Positions 7,777 to 18,764 of a DNA stretch of 64,000 nt are shown in pieces. Positions within the stretch are counted from its first letter, which is position 1; the number at the start of each line of letters is the position of its first letter. The notes under the pieces are model-generated. The model was not told the DNA's origin. It was given only the letters and a program-made list of their open reading frames with translations, and searched no databases. The position numbers and the translations under genes were made by a program. This stretch comes from Nocardia gamkensis NBRC 108242 (GTDB taxonomy: Bacteria > Actinomycetota > Actinomycetes > Mycobacteriales > Mycobacteriaceae): positions 124,001 to 188,000 of the forward strand of contig NZ_BDBM01000002.1 in the NCBI RefSeq assembly GCF_001612985.1, read 5' to 3'.

Positions 7777-9678
7777 TCACGGCGGGCCGAGTACCCCCAC
7801 GCCGACCAGGATGGTGCTGTTCTTCTGGATCGAACTGCCCGCCGACGGTTGCTGGCTGAGGATGCGCCCGACATTGCCCGCGTCGAAGGTGCCCTGCGGG
7901 GACTGGCTGATCTGGCTGGTGCTGCCGGTCCAGCCTTCCGCGCGCAGCTTCTCCACCGCCTGCGAGACGGTGAGACCGACCAGCGACGGCATCTTCAGGT
8001 CACCCGCGGACACCTGGACGGTGACCGTGGAACCCTTCTCGGCGCTGCTGCCGCCTGCCGGGCTGGAGGCGACCACCTCGCCCTTGGGCTTCGAGGACTG
8101 CACCTCCTGGACCACGACCTTGAAGCCGTTGCCCTCGATGTTCGGCTGGGCCACGTCGATGCTCTGCCCGACGACGTAGGGAACGCGGACCGCCTCCGGG
8201 CCGGTGCCGACGGTGACGACGATCTCCCAGTCGACGTCGACCTTCGAACCCGGCGACGGGTTCTGCTCGATCACCTGGTCCTTCTCGGCGGTGCTCGACG
8301 GTTTGCGCTCGACGTTCGGATTGATCCGCAGGCCCTTGGAGTTCAAGACCTGCTCGGCCTGCTCCTGGGACAGGCCGGTCAACTTCGGCACCTGGACCTG
8401 CGCGGGACCCGAGGACACCTGGACCGTGACCGTGCTGCCCTCGTCGATCCGCGAGCCGCCGAGGGGCTGGGTCGCGATCACGTTGCCCGTGGCGACCTTG
8501 CTGTCGGGCTTCTGCTGGATCGCCACCGTGAAGCCGAGCTTCTGCAGCGCGTCCTGCGCTTGCTGCGAGGACTTGTTGGACAGGTCGGGAATGGCCACCT
8601 GGTCCGGTCGGCTTCCCGGCCCGAGCAGCACCCAGAACAGCGCGAAAGCCACCGCGACGGCCGCGACGGCGCCGATCGCGATATAGGCGGTCCGGCGCCG
8701 TCCGTTCGGCTCGGCCGGATCCTGCTCGGCGGTGTCGTCGTGGCGCTCGACCGTACGGTAGTTACGCGGCGGGGGCTCGTCCGCGCTCATCATGGTGGTG
8801 CGGTCCTCGTCGGTCATCACCATCGGGGCGCTGGGCTTCTGGCCGCCGAGCACCCGGATCAGGTCGGCGCGCATCTCGGCGGCGGTCTGGTATCGGTTGG
8901 CCGGATTCTTGCTCATCGCCTTGAGCACGACCGAGTCCAGTTCGCGCGGCACCCCGGAATACACGTGCGACGGCAGTCGCGGGTCTTCCCGGACGTGCTG
9001 GTAGGCGACGGCCACCGGGGAATCCCCCGTGAAAGGCGGCTCCGCGGTGAGGATCTCGAACAACACGCAACCGACGGAGTAGACGTCCGAGCGCGCGTCC
9101 ACCGTTTCGCCGCGCGCCTGCTCCGGGGAGAGGTACTGCGCGGTGCCGATCACCGCCGCGGTCTGGGTCATGGGGTTGGAGTTGTCGGCGAGTGCGCGGG
9201 CGATGCCGAAGTCCATCACCTTCACCGCGCCCGACCGGTTGATCATGATGTTCGCGGGCTTCATGTCGCGGTGCACGATCCCGGCCTTGTGGCTGAAGTC
9301 CAAGGCGGCGCAGACATCCGCGATGATCTCCATCGCGCGGCGCGGTGGCAGCGGTCCCTTGCCGCGCACGATGTCGCGCAGCGTGTCGCCGTCGACGTAC
9401 TCCATCACGATGTACGGCAGCGGACCGCCGTCCACCTCCGCCTCGCCCGTGTCGTAGACCGCGACGATGGCCGGATGATTGAGCGCGGCCGCGTTCTGCG
9501 CTTCGCGCTTGAACCGCAGGTAGAACGTTGGGTCACGGGCCAGGTCCGCCCGCAGGACCTTGATCGCCACGTCCCGGCTCAGCCGGATGTCACGAGCCTT
9601 GTGCACCTCGGACATACCACCGAACCCGATGATCTCGCCCAGCTCGTAGCGAGACGAGAGATTCTTCGGGGTCGTCAT
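7777..9678 (-). CDS. pknB: Serine/threonine protein kinase PknB with PASTA domains
   Basis: The 633-residue receptor kinase has ATP-site Lys40 (DVAIK), the HRDMKPAN catalytic loop, DFG (MDFGIA) and an activation loop with TQT before [13 protein letters not shown], as in M. tuberculosis PknB. One membrane helix (~residues 330-350) separates the kinase from four extracytoplasmic PASTA repeats. PASTA repeats bind muropeptides or lipid II, so the kinase links wall state to growth. The ATG overlaps the pknA stop. It is the last gene of the operon fhaB-pstP-rodA-pbpA-pknA-pknB. Confidence 0.97.
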   Translation of the reverse strand: MTTPKNLSSRYELGEIIGFGGMSEVHKARDIRLSRDVAIKVLRADLARDPTFYLRFKREAQNAAALNHPAIVAVYDTGEAEVDGGPLPYIVMEYVDGDTLRDIVRGKGPLPPRRAMEIIADVCAALDFSHKAGIVHRDMKPANIMINRSGAVKVMDFGIARALADNSNPMTQTAAVIGTAQYLSPEQARGETVDARSDVYSVGCVLFEILTAEPPFTGDSPVAVAYQHVREDPRLPSHVYSGVPRELDSVVLKAMSKNPANRYQTAAEMRADLIRVLGGQKPSAPMVMTDEDRTTMMSADEPPPRNYRTVERHDDTAEQDPAEPNGRRRTAYIAIGAVAAVAVAFALFWVLLGPGSRPDQVAIPDLSNKSSQQAQDALQKLGFTVAIQQKPDSKVATGNVIATQPLGGSRIDEGSTVTVQVSSGPAQVQVPKLTGLSQEQAEQVLNSKGLRINPNVERKPSSTAEKDQVIEQNPSPGSKVDVDWEIVVTVGTGPEAVRVPYVVGQSIDVAQPNIEGNGFKVVVQEVQSSKPKGEVVASSPAGGSSAEKGSTVTVQVSAGDLKMPSLVGLTVSQAVEKLRAEGWTGSTSQISQSPQGTFDAGNVGRILSQQPSAGSSIQKNSTILVGVGVLGPP

Positions 9679-11192
9679 GGCAGTCCTTGCGAAGAAGTGG
9701 CGGATCCGCTGCGGGTGGCCGAAGGCCCTCGGGCACCGGGAATCTCCGGGAATGGTATGTCGAGAGTCGGGATGCGCGGACGGCTGGTGGTGGCGGTGGG
9801 CGCGGTGGTCGTCGGCTTCGTCGTGCTCGGTGCCGTGCTGGTGGGCGGCGGGGTGGTCGTCGTCGGCTCCGGTGTCGTGGTCTTCGGCTCGGTGGTGGGC
9901 GGTTCGTAGGTCTCGGTGTCCACGGGCGGAGGTGCGGGCTTGGGGGTCGTCGTGGCCACCGGCGGGACGGGCTTGGGGGTCGGCACGACCGTCACGGTCG
10001 GCGACGGCGTGGAATCCGGATTGGTGTCTCCACCGAAGAGCAGGTAGGCCGTGAGCGCCCCGAGCAGCACGGCGCCGATGCCGAGCCCGGTGAGCCATTT
10101 CTGGGTCGTGGTGAACCTGTTGCCGTTTCCGGGCGGGGGACCGCTCGCCGCGCCGCGGCTCAGCACCGTGGCCGGAGCCGCGAGGGTGCCCGGCTGATGG
10201 CCCGCGCCCACCGCGCCCGCGGCGGGCGTCGAGTAGCGCACCGTCGCACCGTCGAAGTCGGCGGGCGTGGAGGGGATCACGGCGGTCGGGCCGGGCGGGA
10301 GCACTCGCGTGGCACCGGTCAGAGGCGTGGCGGAGTGCGCCCCGCTGGGCGGCGGCGGGCGGCGGCCCGCGCGGACGGCGGCGACCGCGTCGGCGAACTC
10401 ACCGCCGCTGGCGTAGCGCCGCGACGGGTCCTTCTCCATCGTGATCTCGATCAGTTCGCGCACGTTGCCGGGCAGATCGGCAGGCATCGGAGGCGGTGTC
10501 TCGCGCACGTGCTTCATCGCGACGGTGATCGCGCCGTCGCCGGTGAACGGCCGCTGTCCGGCCAGCACTTCGTAACCGACCACGGCGAGTGAGTACACGT
10601 CGCTGGCCGCGGTGGCGTCCTCGCCGACCGCCTGTTCCGGTGCGATGTACTGGGCGGTGCCCATCACCATGCCGGTCTTGGTCACCGGGGAGGCGTCCAC
10701 CGCTTTGGCGATACCGAAGTCTGTGATCTTCACCTGGCCGGTCGGCGTGACCAGGATGTTGCCCGGCTTCACGTCACGGTGCACCACGCCCGCGCGGTGC
10801 GCCACGTCCAGCGCGCGCCCGGTTTGCTCGAGCAGATCGAGTCCCTGGGCCACCGACAGCCTGCCGAGCCGGTTGAGCACGGTGTTCAGCGGCTCGCCCT
10901 GGACGAACTCCATGACGAGGTAGGCGATCTCGCTGCCCTGCGGGTCGATGGTCTCGCCGTAGTCGTAGATGCCCGCGATGCCGGAGTGATTCAGCTGGGC
11001 GGTGGTCTTCGCCTCGGTGCGGAATCGATGCCGGAACGTCGGGTCGGCCGAGAACTCCGACTTCAGCACCTTGACCGCGACCCTGCGGTCGAGCCTGGTG
11101 TCCAGCGCTTCCCAGACCTGGCCCATGCCGCCGGTCGCGATCAGTCGCTGCAGCCGGTATCGGTCGGCGATCATCGCACCGTTGTTCAGCAT
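9675..11192 (-). CDS. pknA: Serine/threonine protein kinase PknA
   Basis: The 505-residue kinase has the PknA signature [22 protein letters not shown]-site Lys41, HRDVKPGN and DFG motifs. A Pro/Ser linker and a single membrane helix near residue 385 follow. The outer part is an extreme Thr/Pro-rich tail without PASTA repeats. ATG 11192 is chosen for its GGGGA ribosome site; a second ATG lies six codons in. PknA and PknB phosphorylate division and wall proteins, and PstP reverses this. The stop overlaps pknB in ATGA. Confidence 0.96.
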   Translation of the reverse strand: MLNNGAMIADRYRLQRLIATGGMGQVWEALDTRLDRRVAVKVLKSEFSADPTFRHRFRTEAKTTAQLNHSGIAGIYDYGETIDPQGSEIAYLVMEFVQGEPLNTVLNRLGRLSVAQGLDLLEQTGRALDVAHRAGVVHRDVKPGNILVTPTGQVKITDFGIAKAVDASPVTKTGMVMGTAQYIAPEQAVGEDATAASDVYSLAVVGYEVLAGQRPFTGDGAITVAMKHVRETPPPMPADLPGNVRELIEITMEKDPSRRYASGGEFADAVAAVRAGRRPPPPSGAHSATPLTGATRVLPPGPTAVIPSTPADFDGATVRYSTPAAGAVGAGHQPGTLAAPATVLSRGAASGPPPGNGNRFTTTQKWLTGLGIGAVLLGALTAYLLFGGDTNPDSTPSPTVTVVPTPKPVPPVATTTPKPAPPPVDTETYEPPTTEPKTTTPEPTTTTPPPTSTAPSTTKPTTTAPTATTSRPRIPTLDIPFPEIPGARGPSATRSGSATSSQGLP

Positions 11193-11229
11193 CGAGGTCC
11201 CCGTACCTTCACTCGCACATCCATATCGT

Positions 11230-12696
11230 TCAGCCCCCTCGAAGACCGGCGTCCAGAACCGCGCGAGCCACCGGCGCGGCGACCGAGCCACCGGTCGCGG
11301 CAAGCGCCCGGTCCCCACCGTTCTCCACGATCACCGCGATGGCGATCTTCGGGTTCTGCGCGGGGGCGAACGCGATATACCAAGCGTGCGGCGGCGTGTT
11401 ACGCGGGTTGGTCCCGTGTTCCGCGGTGCCGGTCTTGGACGCGATTTGATAGGGGGTCTGGCCACCTCCGGAGGTGTTGCTCTCCGACGCGATCATCAAG
11501 TTGGTTACGGTCGACGCTACATCGGCGCTGACGGCTTGGCCGACCGAGACCGGCTTGGTCTTGGTCAGTTCGCTCAGATCCGGGCGCTGCAACTGATCGA
11601 CCAGGTACGGCTCCATCCGGACGCCGCCGTTGGCGATGGTCGCCGCGACGACCGCGTTCTGCAAGGGGGTCAGCGCCACGTCGCGCTGCCCGATGCTGCT
11701 CTGCGCCAGGGCGGCGTCGTCGGAGATCGTGCCGACGGTGCTCTCCGCCACCGGCATCGGGATCCCCCGGTGCGGGCCGACACCGAACGCGGCCGCCTCG
11801 TCCTTGAGGTCCGCGGCGCCCACCTTGATGCCGAGTTCGGCGAACGCGGTGTTGCACGAGCGCCGGAACGCCTCGAACAACGAAGCGGTCGGATTCGGAC
11901 CGCAGGTGGTGCCGTTGTAGTTCTCCATCGGAGTGCTGGTGCCGGGCGGTGTGAAGGTCGGGGCGGCGGTGAACTGGTCGTCGGGGGTCGCGACGCCGTT
12001 GGCCAGCGCGGCCGCGGTGACCACGACCTTGAACGTGGACCCGGGCGGATAGGTCTGCGAGATAGCGCGATTCAACATGGGGTGGTTCGGATCCGCGCTC
12101 AGCGTTTCCCACGCCTGGGTGCCGCGCGCGCCGTCGTGCCCGGACAGCAGGTTCGGGTCATAGCTCGGCGTGGACACCATGGTGAGGATCTTGCCGGTGC
12201 TCGGCTCGATGGCCACCACCGAGCCGGTGTAGCCCTTGCTGGTCATCTGATCGTAGGCGACCTTCTGCATCAGCGGGTTGAGCGTGGTGAGCACGTTGCC
12301 GCCGCGCGGGTCCCGGCCGGAGATCAGGTCTACGAGACGGCTGCCGAACAGCTGACTGTCGGAGCCGTTGAGCACCGAGTCCTCGGCGCGTTCCAATCCG
12401 GTGCTTCCGTACTGCATCGAGTAGAAGCCGGTGGCAGGCGCGTACGCCTCCGGCTCGCTCGGGTAGGCGCGCAGGTACTTGTAGCGATCGTCGGTCGCGA
12501 TCGAGCCGGCCAGCACGGTGCCGCCCGCCGAGATCTGCCCGCGCTGGCGGGCGTATTCGTCCAGCAGCACCCGGGAGTTGCGTGGATCCGAGCGCAGGTC
12601 GTCGGCCTTGATCACCTGCACGTAGGTGGCGTTCGCCAGCAGTGCGACGACCATCACCATCACCGCGACCGCGACTCGGCGTAGTGGAGTGTTCAT
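11230..12696 (-). CDS. pbpA: Penicillin-binding protein A, transpeptidase
   Basis: The 488-residue class B PBP has an N-terminal membrane anchor (residues ~8-24) and the three transpeptidase motifs: STFK with active Ser220, SCN and KTGT. It cross-links peptidoglycan outside the membrane, together with the RodA polymerase encoded just upstream. The ATG overlaps the rodA stop (ATGA). In mycobacteria PbpA is a substrate of PknB, matching its operon neighbours. Confidence 0.96.
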   Translation of the reverse strand: MNTPLRRVAVAVMVMVVALLANATYVQVIKADDLRSDPRNSRVLLDEYARQRGQISAGGTVLAGSIATDDRYKYLRAYPSEPEAYAPATGFYSMQYGSTGLERAEDSVLNGSDSQLFGSRLVDLISGRDPRGGNVLTTLNPLMQKVAYDQMTSKGYTGSVVAIEPSTGKILTMVSTPSYDPNLLSGHDGARGTQAWETLSADPNHPMLNRAISQTYPPGSTFKVVVTAAALANGVATPDDQFTAAPTFTPPGTSTPMENYNGTTCGPNPTASLFEAFRRSCNTAFAELGIKVGAADLKDEAAAFGVGPHRGIPMPVAESTVGTISDDAALAQSSIGQRDVALTPLQNAVVAATIANGGVRMEPYLVDQLQRPDLSELTKTKPVSVGQAVSADVASTVTNLMIASESNTSGGGQTPYQIASKTGTAEHGTNPRNTPPHAWYIAFAPAQNPKIAIAVIVENGGDRALAATGGSVAAPVARAVLDAGLRGG

Positions 12697-14177
12697 GTCA
12701 GCGGCCCCGCATCCGGTCGTCCCCCGTCGCGGCGCAGCAGTTCGGTCTGCGCGTCGGCGATCGGCGCCGGTTCCTTCTTACGCACCGGGGCGGGCGCGCG
12801 GGCGGCGTCGGAGACCTTGATCAGCAACGCCAGCAATGCGTAGTTGGCCAACAGTGACGAGCCACCGTAGGACATGAACGGAGTGGTGAGACCGGTCAGC
12901 GGAATCAGCTTGGTCACACCCCCGACCACGACGAACAGCTGGATCGCGATGGTGAACGACAGACCGGCCGCGAGCAGCTTGCCGAAGCTGTCGCGCACCG
13001 CGAGGGCGGTGCGCAGCCCGCGCACCACGAACACCAGGAACAGCATCAGCACCGCGGCGAGCCCGATCAGGCCGAGTTCCTCGCCGATCGTGGTGACGAT
13101 GAAGTCGGTCTTCGCGAAGGGCACCTGGCTGGGCCTGCCGCTCCCGAGGCCGGTTCCGGCGAGACCGCCGGTGGCCAGGCCGAACAGTGACTGCGAGATC
13201 TGATAGCCGGTGTTGTTGTAGTCGTCGAACGGGTGCAGCCAGGTCTCCACCCGGACCCGCACGTGGCCGAACAACTGGTAGGCGAAGATGAATCCGAGTG
13301 CGAGCAGCCCGCCGCCGATGACCAGCCAGCCGACCCGTTCGGTGGCGATGTAGAGCATCACGAGCACCGTGCTGAAGATCAGCAGCGAGGTACCGAGATC
13401 CTTCTCGAACACCAGCACGCCGATGCAGACGATCCACACGGCCAGGATCGGGCCGAGGTCGCGGCCGCGCGGGAACTCCATGCCCAGTACGTGACGCCCG
13501 GCGGCGGTGAAGATCTCGCGCTTGGCCACCAGCACCGAGGCGAAGAAGATGATCAGCAGGATCTTCGCGAACTCACCCGGCTGGACGCTGAACCCGGGCA
13601 GCCGGATCCAGATCTTGGCGCCGTTGGTCTCGGAGAACGCGCTGGGCAGCAGCGCCGGGATGGCCAGCGCGACGAGGCCGATCAGGCCGAGGGTGTAGCT
13701 GTAGCGGGCGAGCGTGCGGTAGTCGCGCAGGGCGATCAGCAGTGTGATGAAAACCAGCGTGCCCAGCGCGGTCCACAGAATCTGCTGATTGGCGTCGGGG
13801 GATGGGGTCGCCCACGAGTTGTAGGCGGCGGTCTGCTGGTCGGCCAGGTCGAGCCGATGGATCAGCACGAGACCGAGTCCGTTGAGCAACGCGACGATCG
13901 GCAGCAACAGCGGGTCGGCGAACGGGGCGAACCGCCGCACGGCCAGGTGCGCCACCGCGAACAGCGCCAGGTAGGCCAGACCGTACTTGGCGATATCCCA
14001 GGTGATCGACTGTTCTTGACTGGCCTCGACCAGGAAGAGGGACACGGTGGTGATGACCGCTGCCGCGGCGAGCAGCAGCAGTTCCGCATTTCGTCTGGTG
14101 CTCGGCGGTGGCGCGGGAGCGAAGCCGCCCGGGGGACTGGGAAAAGCCCCAGCCGACGGCGGTGCCGGCGCGGACAT
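12693..14177 (-). CDS. rodA: RodA/FtsW/SpoVE peptidoglycan glycosyltransferase
   Basis: The 494-residue SEDS protein has about ten to twelve membrane segments and the family phrases [14 protein letters not shown] and [18 protein letters not shown] near the C-terminus. SEDS proteins polymerise lipid II and work with a class B PBP, here pbpA. N- and C-terminal Pro-rich cytoplasmic tails are present. Its ATG shares one base with the pstP stop (TGATG). Confidence 0.95.
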   Translation of the reverse strand: MSAPAPPSAGAFPSPPGGFAPAPPPSTRRNAELLLLAAAAVITTVSLFLVEASQEQSITWDIAKYGLAYLALFAVAHLAVRRFAPFADPLLLPIVALLNGLGLVLIHRLDLADQQTAAYNSWATPSPDANQQILWTALGTLVFITLLIALRDYRTLARYSYTLGLIGLVALAIPALLPSAFSETNGAKIWIRLPGFSVQPGEFAKILLIIFFASVLVAKREIFTAAGRHVLGMEFPRGRDLGPILAVWIVCIGVLVFEKDLGTSLLIFSTVLVMLYIATERVGWLVIGGGLLALGFIFAYQLFGHVRVRVETWLHPFDDYNNTGYQISQSLFGLATGGLAGTGLGSGRPSQVPFAKTDFIVTTIGEELGLIGLAAVLMLFLVFVVRGLRTALAVRDSFGKLLAAGLSFTIAIQLFVVVGGVTKLIPLTGLTTPFMSYGGSSLLANYALLALLIKVSDAARAPAPVRKKEPAPIADAQTELLRRDGGRPDAGPLT

Positions 14178-15694
14178 CAGTCCGTCACCCGGCAGTTCTC
14201 CCCCGTGGTCTGGGGATTGGGCGAGGTGCTCGACGGCGTGGCAGGAGCCTCCGACTTGGTCGGCGTCTTGATCTCGGTGCCCCTGGCGTCACCCTGTTCC
14301 GGCGCAGGCGCAGGCGCAGGCGCCGGTGCCGGCGCGGGTGTGGTGGTGGCCGGTGCGGGCGGAGCGCCGTTGGGCGCGGGCGGTGTGGCCTCGGCGGACG
14401 GGACGACTCCCGGCTGCGGCGCCGATTCCTTGACCGGGCACGGCGGCAGCAGTTCTCGCTGAGCGAGATAGGTCATCGAGTCCCTGGCCTTGTCCAGCGA
14501 ACCCGGCGGCAATCCCTTGTCCACCTGGTCGCGGCCGGTCTGCTTCAGATCGCTTACCTTCAGCGGCTTGCACGAGGAGGGCGGATCCGCGCCGGGATCG
14601 GACAGGGTGAGTTCACCGTTGCGGGTTACGCACCCGACCAGGTTCACGTCATGGATCGAGTAGCCGAGGATCGACCCGGGCAGCCCGCGCAGGATCACCA
14701 CCGAACCGTCGTCGGCGCCGACGTAGTAATTGCTGCGGATCATCTTGTAGCCGACCACGAGCCCCACGCAGACCGCGACGACGAGCGCAAGCGCGAGCAC
14801 GATCCAGCGCAGCCGGTGTGACTTCTTCGCGGGCGGCTCGGGCGCGGCGGCGGCCCGGCGCGGAGCGGACCGCGGCGGACGCAGGGCGGAGGCCCGGCCC
14901 GCGGCGGTGTTGGGCGGAGGAGTGTCCTCGTCGACGCCGGACGCGGCGCCCGCCACGATCGGGTGGCTCTGGCCGTAGTCCAGATCGATGACGTCGGCCA
15001 CGACGACGGTCACGTTGTCCGGACCGCCGCTGCGTAACGCCAGCTCGATGAGCCGGTCGGCGCACTCGTCGGTGGTGCCCTCGCGCATCGTGTTCGCGAT
15101 GGTCTCGTCGCTCACCACGTCCGAGAGACCGTCGGAGCACAGCAGGTAGCGGTCGCCTGCGCGCGATTCGCGCATGATCAGTGTCGGCTCGATCTCGTTG
15201 CCGGTGAGCGCGCGCATGATCAGCGAACGCTGCGGGTGCGTGTGCGCCTGCTCCGGTGTGATCCTGCCCTCATCGACCAGCGACTGGACGAATGTGTCGT
15301 CCCGGGTGATCTGGGCCAGCTCGCCGCCGCGCAACAGATAGGCGCGAGAGTCGCCGATGTGCACGAGGCCGAGTTTCTTGCCCGCGAACAGGATTGCCGT
15401 GAGCGTGGTGCCCATGCCGTCGAGCTCGGGCTCCTCTTCGACCTGATCGGCGATGGCGGCGTTGCCTTCTCGGGTCGCCGCGTCGAGCTTGCCGAGCAGA
15501 TCGTCGCCGGGTTCGTCGTCGTCGAGGTGGGCGAGCGCGGCGATCATCAACTGGGACGCGACTTCTCCCGCGGCATGGCCACCCATGCCGTCGGCGAGTG
15601 CGAGCAGCCGGGCACCCGCGTACACGGAGTCTTCGTTGTTGCCTCGGACGAGACCACGGTCGCTGCGCGCTGCGTAGCGGAGAACAAGTGTCAC
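14177..15694 (-). CDS. pstP: PP2C-family serine/threonine phosphatase PstP
   Basis: The 505-residue phosphatase has the PP2C metal-site motifs near the N-terminus ([14 protein letters not shown] and [11 protein letters not shown]), GDSRAYL and the C-terminal [11 protein letters not shown]. One membrane helix follows near residue 300. A long outer region with Pro/Ala repeats (APAPAPAP) lies close to the end. It dephosphorylates PknA/PknB and their targets, using Mn or Mg. Its ATG overlaps the fhaB stop. Confidence 0.96.
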   Translation of the reverse strand: MTLVLRYAARSDRGLVRGNNEDSVYAGARLLALADGMGGHAAGEVASQLMIAALAHLDDDEPGDDLLGKLDAATREGNAAIADQVEEEPELDGMGTTLTAILFAGKKLGLVHIGDSRAYLLRGGELAQITRDDTFVQSLVDEGRITPEQAHTHPQRSLIMRALTGNEIEPTLIMRESRAGDRYLLCSDGLSDVVSDETIANTMREGTTDECADRLIELALRSGGPDNVTVVVADVIDLDYGQSHPIVAGAASGVDEDTPPPNTAAGRASALRPPRSAPRRAAAAPEPPAKKSHRLRWIVLALALVVAVCVGLVVGYKMIRSNYYVGADDGSVVILRGLPGSILGYSIHDVNLVGCVTRNGELTLSDPGADPPSSCKPLKVSDLKQTGRDQVDKGLPPGSLDKARDSMTYLAQRELLPPCPVKESAPQPGVVPSAEATPPAPNGAPPAPATTTPAPAPAPAPAPAPEQGDARGTEIKTPTKSEAPATPSSTSPNPQTTGENCRVTD

Positions 15695-16158
15695 GATCGC
15701 AGCTCGATCACTGTTTTGCCGACACGAACAGGCGTGCCGAGTGGAACACGGACGGCGGTGGTGACTTTCGCGCGATCGAGGTACGTGCCGTTCGTCGAGC
15801 CGAGGTCTTCCACGTACCAGTCGTCACCACGCGGAGACAGTCGCGCATGCCTGGTCGAGGCGTAATCATCGGTGAGTACCAGCGTGGAGTCGTCCGCACG
15901 CCCGATCAGCACCGGTTGGGTGCCGAGCGAGATGCGGGTGCCGGCGAGTGAACCCTGAGTCACCACAAGAAATTTGGCGCCCTTCTGGCCCCGGCTGAAG
16001 GAAGGCAGCACCGCGGAACCGCGTGCGGCCCTGGGCTGAATCCGAATGCCGGATGCCGCGTAGATGTCGCTGCGCAACGTGCGCAGCACAGCCCACACGA
16101 ACAACCACAACAGCAGAAGGAACCCCGCACGGGTCAGTTGCAGGATCAGTCCCTGCAC
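15691..16158 (-). CDS. fhaB: FHA-domain protein FhaB (FipA)
   Basis: GTG at 16158 is chosen because AGGTGGAG precedes it and the resulting 155 residues equal the mycobacterial FhaB length. The N-terminal helix (GLILQLTRAGFLLLLWLFVWAV) anchors it in the membrane. The C-terminal FHA domain shows GRADDSTLVLTDDYASTRHA and GSTNGTYLD. FHA domains bind phosphothreonine, so it reads PknA/PknB signals and in mycobacteria links to FtsZ. A 205-bp gap without a gene separates it from fhaA. Confidence 0.95.
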   Translation of the reverse strand: MQGLILQLTRAGFLLLLWLFVWAVLRTLRSDIYAASGIRIQPRAARGSAVLPSFSRGQKGAKFLVVTQGSLAGTRISLGTQPVLIGRADDSTLVLTDDYASTRHARLSPRGDDWYVEDLGSTNGTYLDRAKVTTAVRVPLGTPVRVGKTVIELRS

Positions 16159-16363
16159 GGCGCTCCACCTCCTGTTCGACCGTGTACGTCGGTGCCGTAG
16201 GTGCGGTTCGACCACCCCCACCAGCCTGCTGGTCTTGCCGGCCCCGGTGTCGGCGCCGCGCGTGTGTAGGCAGCATCATAGGGCCGTCGGTCGAGTTCGA
16301 TCACGATACGGCCGACGAATCCCTCGAGAGCCATGTCGTGACCTGCACCGCGAGCTTACGGGA

Positions 16364-17791
16364 TCAGACGATACGGATCAGGATCTCGGAGTGCCCGGCA
16401 CGGATGACGTCGCCGTCGGCGAGCTGCCAGTCCTGCACGGGGGAGCCGTTCACCAGGGTGCCGTTGGTGGAGCCGAGGTCGGACAACATCGCGGTCTGTC
16501 CGTCCCAGCGCACCTCGATGTGCCTGCGCGACACGCCGGTGTCGGGCAGGCGGAAGTGCGCGTCCTGGCCGCGGCCGATGATGTTGCTGCCTTCCCGCAG
16601 CTGGTAAGTCCGGCCGCTGCCGTCGTCCAGCTGGAGGGTCGCCGAGTAGCCCGAACCGGCCTGCGGCGCGGCGCCGTAGCCCTGGCCGCCCGCGTAAGCC
16701 TGCGGCGCGCCGTATCCGGGTTGCTGCGAGTACGCCTGACCGTAGCCGCCCTGGTCGTCCTGACCGTAGCCGCCTTGATCGGCGTAGCTCTGATCGCCGT
16801 AGCTCGGATCGGTGTATCCCGACTGCCCGTATCCGGGCTGACCATAGCCTGGCTGGCCGTAGCCCGGCTCGGCGTAGCCCTGCTGGCCGTAACCGGCCTC
16901 GCTGTAGCCCTGCTGGCCATAGGCTTGGTCGGCGTAGCCCTGCTGGCTGTAGCCCTGGTCGCCGTAGCCTTGCTGGCCGTAACCGCGTTCGGCGTAGCCG
17001 CCCTGCTGGCCGTAGCCCGATTCGCCGTAGCCGGCTTGTTCGCCGTAGCCGGCTTGCTGGCCGTAGCCGGAGCCGGCTTCGCCGTAGCCCTGCTGGCCGT
17101 AGCCCTGACCGCCCTGGCCACCCTGGGGGTAGTCGTAGCCGTTCTGGTAATCGCCGTAACCCTGCTGTGCGTCCGGAGCCTGGTAATCCGCCCCGTACGC
17201 GCCGCCGCGGCCGTAGTCGTCGCGGTACGCGCCGTTCTGCGCACCGCCGCGACCGGCAGGCGGTGGAGCGTACCCGCGGTTGCGTGGATCGGACTCCGCG
17301 GGCTCACGGCTCGGGTCGTAGCCTGAGTTCTGCGTCATGGGGCCAGCTCCTGGTTGCGGGTTTGCAGGTCGTTGTGGCGGTGATTCGGGGCCGCGAGCCG
17401 CGCCGGCTCTGTGTCCGGCGTCGGGATCGACGCGGCCACTCGCCCTGAACTGTCCGGTGTGCAGCGTAGGTGATGCCTCGAACGCCACGTGTACTTCGCC
17501 GTAGGTCTGCCAGCCTTGTTCGCGGATGTAGTCCTGCAGGTGTTTGGCGAACGCGCGGGTGGTGAGGTCGTGGTCGGCGTCCAACTGCTGGTGATCGGAG
17601 GAGTTGATCGTGATCACATAGCTGTTGGGTGCCAGCAGATGCCCTCCGCCCACGTCTTGGACATGATCGGCGGCCTCGCGTTGCAGCGCCGCCTCCACCT
17701 CTTGGGGTACGACACTGCCGCCGAAGACTCGGGCGAACACGTCACCGACGGCGCCTTGCAGGCGACGCTCGAATCGCGAAACGATGCCCAT
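16364..17791 (-). CDS. fhaA: FHA-domain protein FhaA with DUF3662 domain
   Basis: The 475-residue protein has an N-terminal DUF3662 domain ([18 protein letters not shown], residues ~24-42, to ~120). A ~230-residue low-complexity linker of Tyr-Gly-Gln repeats follows. The C-terminal FHA domain has [19 protein letters not shown] and GSTNGTLV. FhaA in mycobacteria binds phosphorylated MviN and the PknB pathway to control lipid II export. ATG 17791 follows GGAGG by 5 nt. It is the first gene of the minus-strand cluster. Confidence 0.95.
   Translation of the reverse strand: MGIVSRFERRLQGAVGDVFARVFGGSVVPQEVEAALQREAADHVQDVGGGHLLAPNSYVITINSSDHQQLDADHDLTTRAFAKHLQDYIREQGWQTYGEVHVAFEASPTLHTGQFRASGRVDPDAGHRAGAARGPESPPQRPANPQPGAGPMTQNSGYDPSREPAESDPRNRGYAPPPAGRGGAQNGAYRDDYGRGGAYGADYQAPDAQQGYGDYQNGYDYPQGGQGGQGYGQQGYGEAGSGYGQQAGYGEQAGYGESGYGQQGGYAERGYGQQGYGDQGYSQQGYADQAYGQQGYSEAGYGQQGYAEPGYGQPGYGQPGYGQSGYTDPSYGDQSYADQGGYGQDDQGGYGQAYSQQPGYGAPQAYAGGQGYGAAPQAGSGYSATLQLDDGSGRTYQLREGSNIIGRGQDAHFRLPDTGVSRRHIEVRWDGQTAMLSDLGSTNGTLVNGSPVQDWQLADGDVIRAGHSEILIRIV
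16690..17160 (-). repeat. Coding repeat for the Tyr/Gly/Gln linker of FhaA
   Basis: Imperfect tandem units, mostly 8 residues (24-27 nt), of the form [13 protein letters not shown]/Gln-xx recur about 20 times. On the + strand they appear as recurring 'ccctgctggccgta' and 'ggcgtagcc' words. The linker is prion-like in composition. Confidence 0.85.
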
Positions 17792-17832
17792 CAAGGCCTC
17801 CCTTCGGTGCGCGTCTCTTCCTGATTCGTAAC

Positions 17833-17859
17833 AACGACACGCGTGTATGGCGTGTCGTT
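17833..17859. promoter_or_regulatory. Perfect 10-bp inverted repeat upstream of fhaA
   Basis: AACGACACGC and GCGTGTCGTT flank a 7-nt spacer, 42-68 bases before the fhaA ATG. A TATCAT hexamer lies further upstream on the minus strand (~17880). The dyad could be an operator or a hairpin in the 5' leader of the operon. Confidence 0.5.
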
Positions 17860-17972
17860 AATCGACCACGTTCATTGCATGATATCCACGATCGTCCACA
17901 CCTGTAACTCTTGGCGACGGCCGCGGGTTCCCGGGCCTGTCCAGCCCCCCGGTCAGGCCTCTGAAATGGCGA

Positions 17973-18001
17973 TTTCGTATCCGGCGCGAGGCCGTGATAC
18001 T
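17973..18001 (+). promoter_or_regulatory. Likely tRNA-Leu promoter
   Basis: GATACT at 17996-18001 makes a good -10 element 15 nt before the tRNA. TTTCGT at 17973-17978 is a weak -35 at 17-nt spacing. Confidence 0.45.
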
Positions 18002-18016
18002 GTCTCCCAGTCGCTC

Positions 18017-18099
18017 GGGCGAGTGGCGGAATGGCAGACGCGCTGGCTTCAGGTGCCAGTGTCCTTCGGGACGTGGGGGTTCAAGTCCCCCTTCGCCCA
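18017..18099 (+). tRNA. leuT: tRNA-Leu(CAG)
   Basis: An 83-nt class II tRNA. The acceptor arm GGGCGAG pairs with TTCGCCC (one G-U). The anticodon loop TTCAGGT gives anticodon CAG. A long variable arm (TGTCCTTCGGGACG) and the T-arm GGGGGTTCAAGTCCCCC are present. CCA is not encoded. Its place after fhaA matches the mycobacterial order. Confidence 0.96.
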
Positions 18100-18104
18100 C
18101 AGAC

Positions 18105-18155
18105 GGGAAAGCCGCGTATCCGATTGGTACTGATACGCGGCTTTCCCCATTTTCG
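18105..18155 (+). terminator. Strong intrinsic terminator of tRNA-Leu
   Basis: A perfect 16-bp stem (18105-18120 with 18132-18147) and an 11-nt loop are followed by CATTTTCG, giving a short U-run. It starts 6 nt after the tRNA. Confidence 0.9.
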
Positions 18156-18187
18156 TGTTTCGAAACGCTGCGCTCGGGCCGCGTCGG

Positions 18188-18616
18188 TCAGTGTCCTCCC
18201 ACAGCGGGTAATACGCCGAGCTGCTGAAGGAACCCGAGCACGTCCTTGTCGGACCACTTCTCGGCGATCCTGCCGTCCGCGATCCGATGGATCGCGGTAC
18301 CGGTCATCGTCAATTCGTTCCCGGTCGCCGGTATCCCTGGGAGGTCCCCGGTATGGCGGCCATACGCGGTGAGTCGTGTCACGACCCGGTCGCCTTCCGC
18401 GAGCTGATCCTCGATCACGTGCCTCCCGGGAGTGGCGTCCCAGAACATGCGAAAGGCCTGTTTGAGGCCCTCGCGGCCAGTGGCGAGGCCGGGAAACGGC
18501 GGCGGCGAGTGGTCGAGGTAATCCTCCGCGACGAGGTCGTCCATGGCGTCGACGTTCCCCGCGTCGATCTCCTGATAGAACCGGCGGACCAGCGCCTTGT
18601 TGGCTTCCAGCGACAT
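18188..18616 (-). CDS. SnoaL-like polyketide cyclase / ester-cyclase family protein
   Basis: The 142-residue protein fits the SnoaL-like NTF2 fold: NKALVRRFYQEIDAGNVDAMDDLVAEDYLDH at the N-terminus (residues ~5-36) and IHRIADGRIAEKWSDKDVLGFLQQLG at the C-terminus. Members are small alpha+beta barrels acting as cyclases, isomerases or binding proteins. The substrate here is unknown. ATG 18616 is chosen over upstream in-frame codons because AGGAAGG lies before it. It is 148 bases downstream of the candidate immunity gene and may or may not share its transcript. Confidence 0.85.
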   Translation of the reverse strand: MSLEANKALVRRFYQEIDAGNVDAMDDLVAEDYLDHSPPPFPGLATGREGLKQAFRMFWDATPGRHVIEDQLAEGDRVVTRLTAYGRHTGDLPGIPATGNELTMTGTAIHRIADGRIAEKWSDKDVLGFLQQLGVLPAVGGH

Positions 18617-18764
18617 GATCGACCTTCCTGCTCGGGTGCCGGGCGGCGAACGGCCGTTGGGTACCCGAGTGTCGCGCCGCGCGGACAGCAACTTCTACCG
18701 ACAGTGCTCAGAATATCGAATAAGCATCTCGGCGAACTATTGGCAAAGGAATCCGCCGGGGCAG

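Noticed and set aside
7273..9909. 878-residue frame antisense to pknB and pknA
   Set aside because: It mirrors the codon pattern of two certain kinase genes, is His/Asp/Arg-rich and matches no family. Long antisense frames are expected in high-GC coding DNA.
18017..18099. tRNA-Leu as an attachment site with a second att copy
   Set aside because: I found no repeat of the tRNA 3' end further along the window, and no integrase gene.
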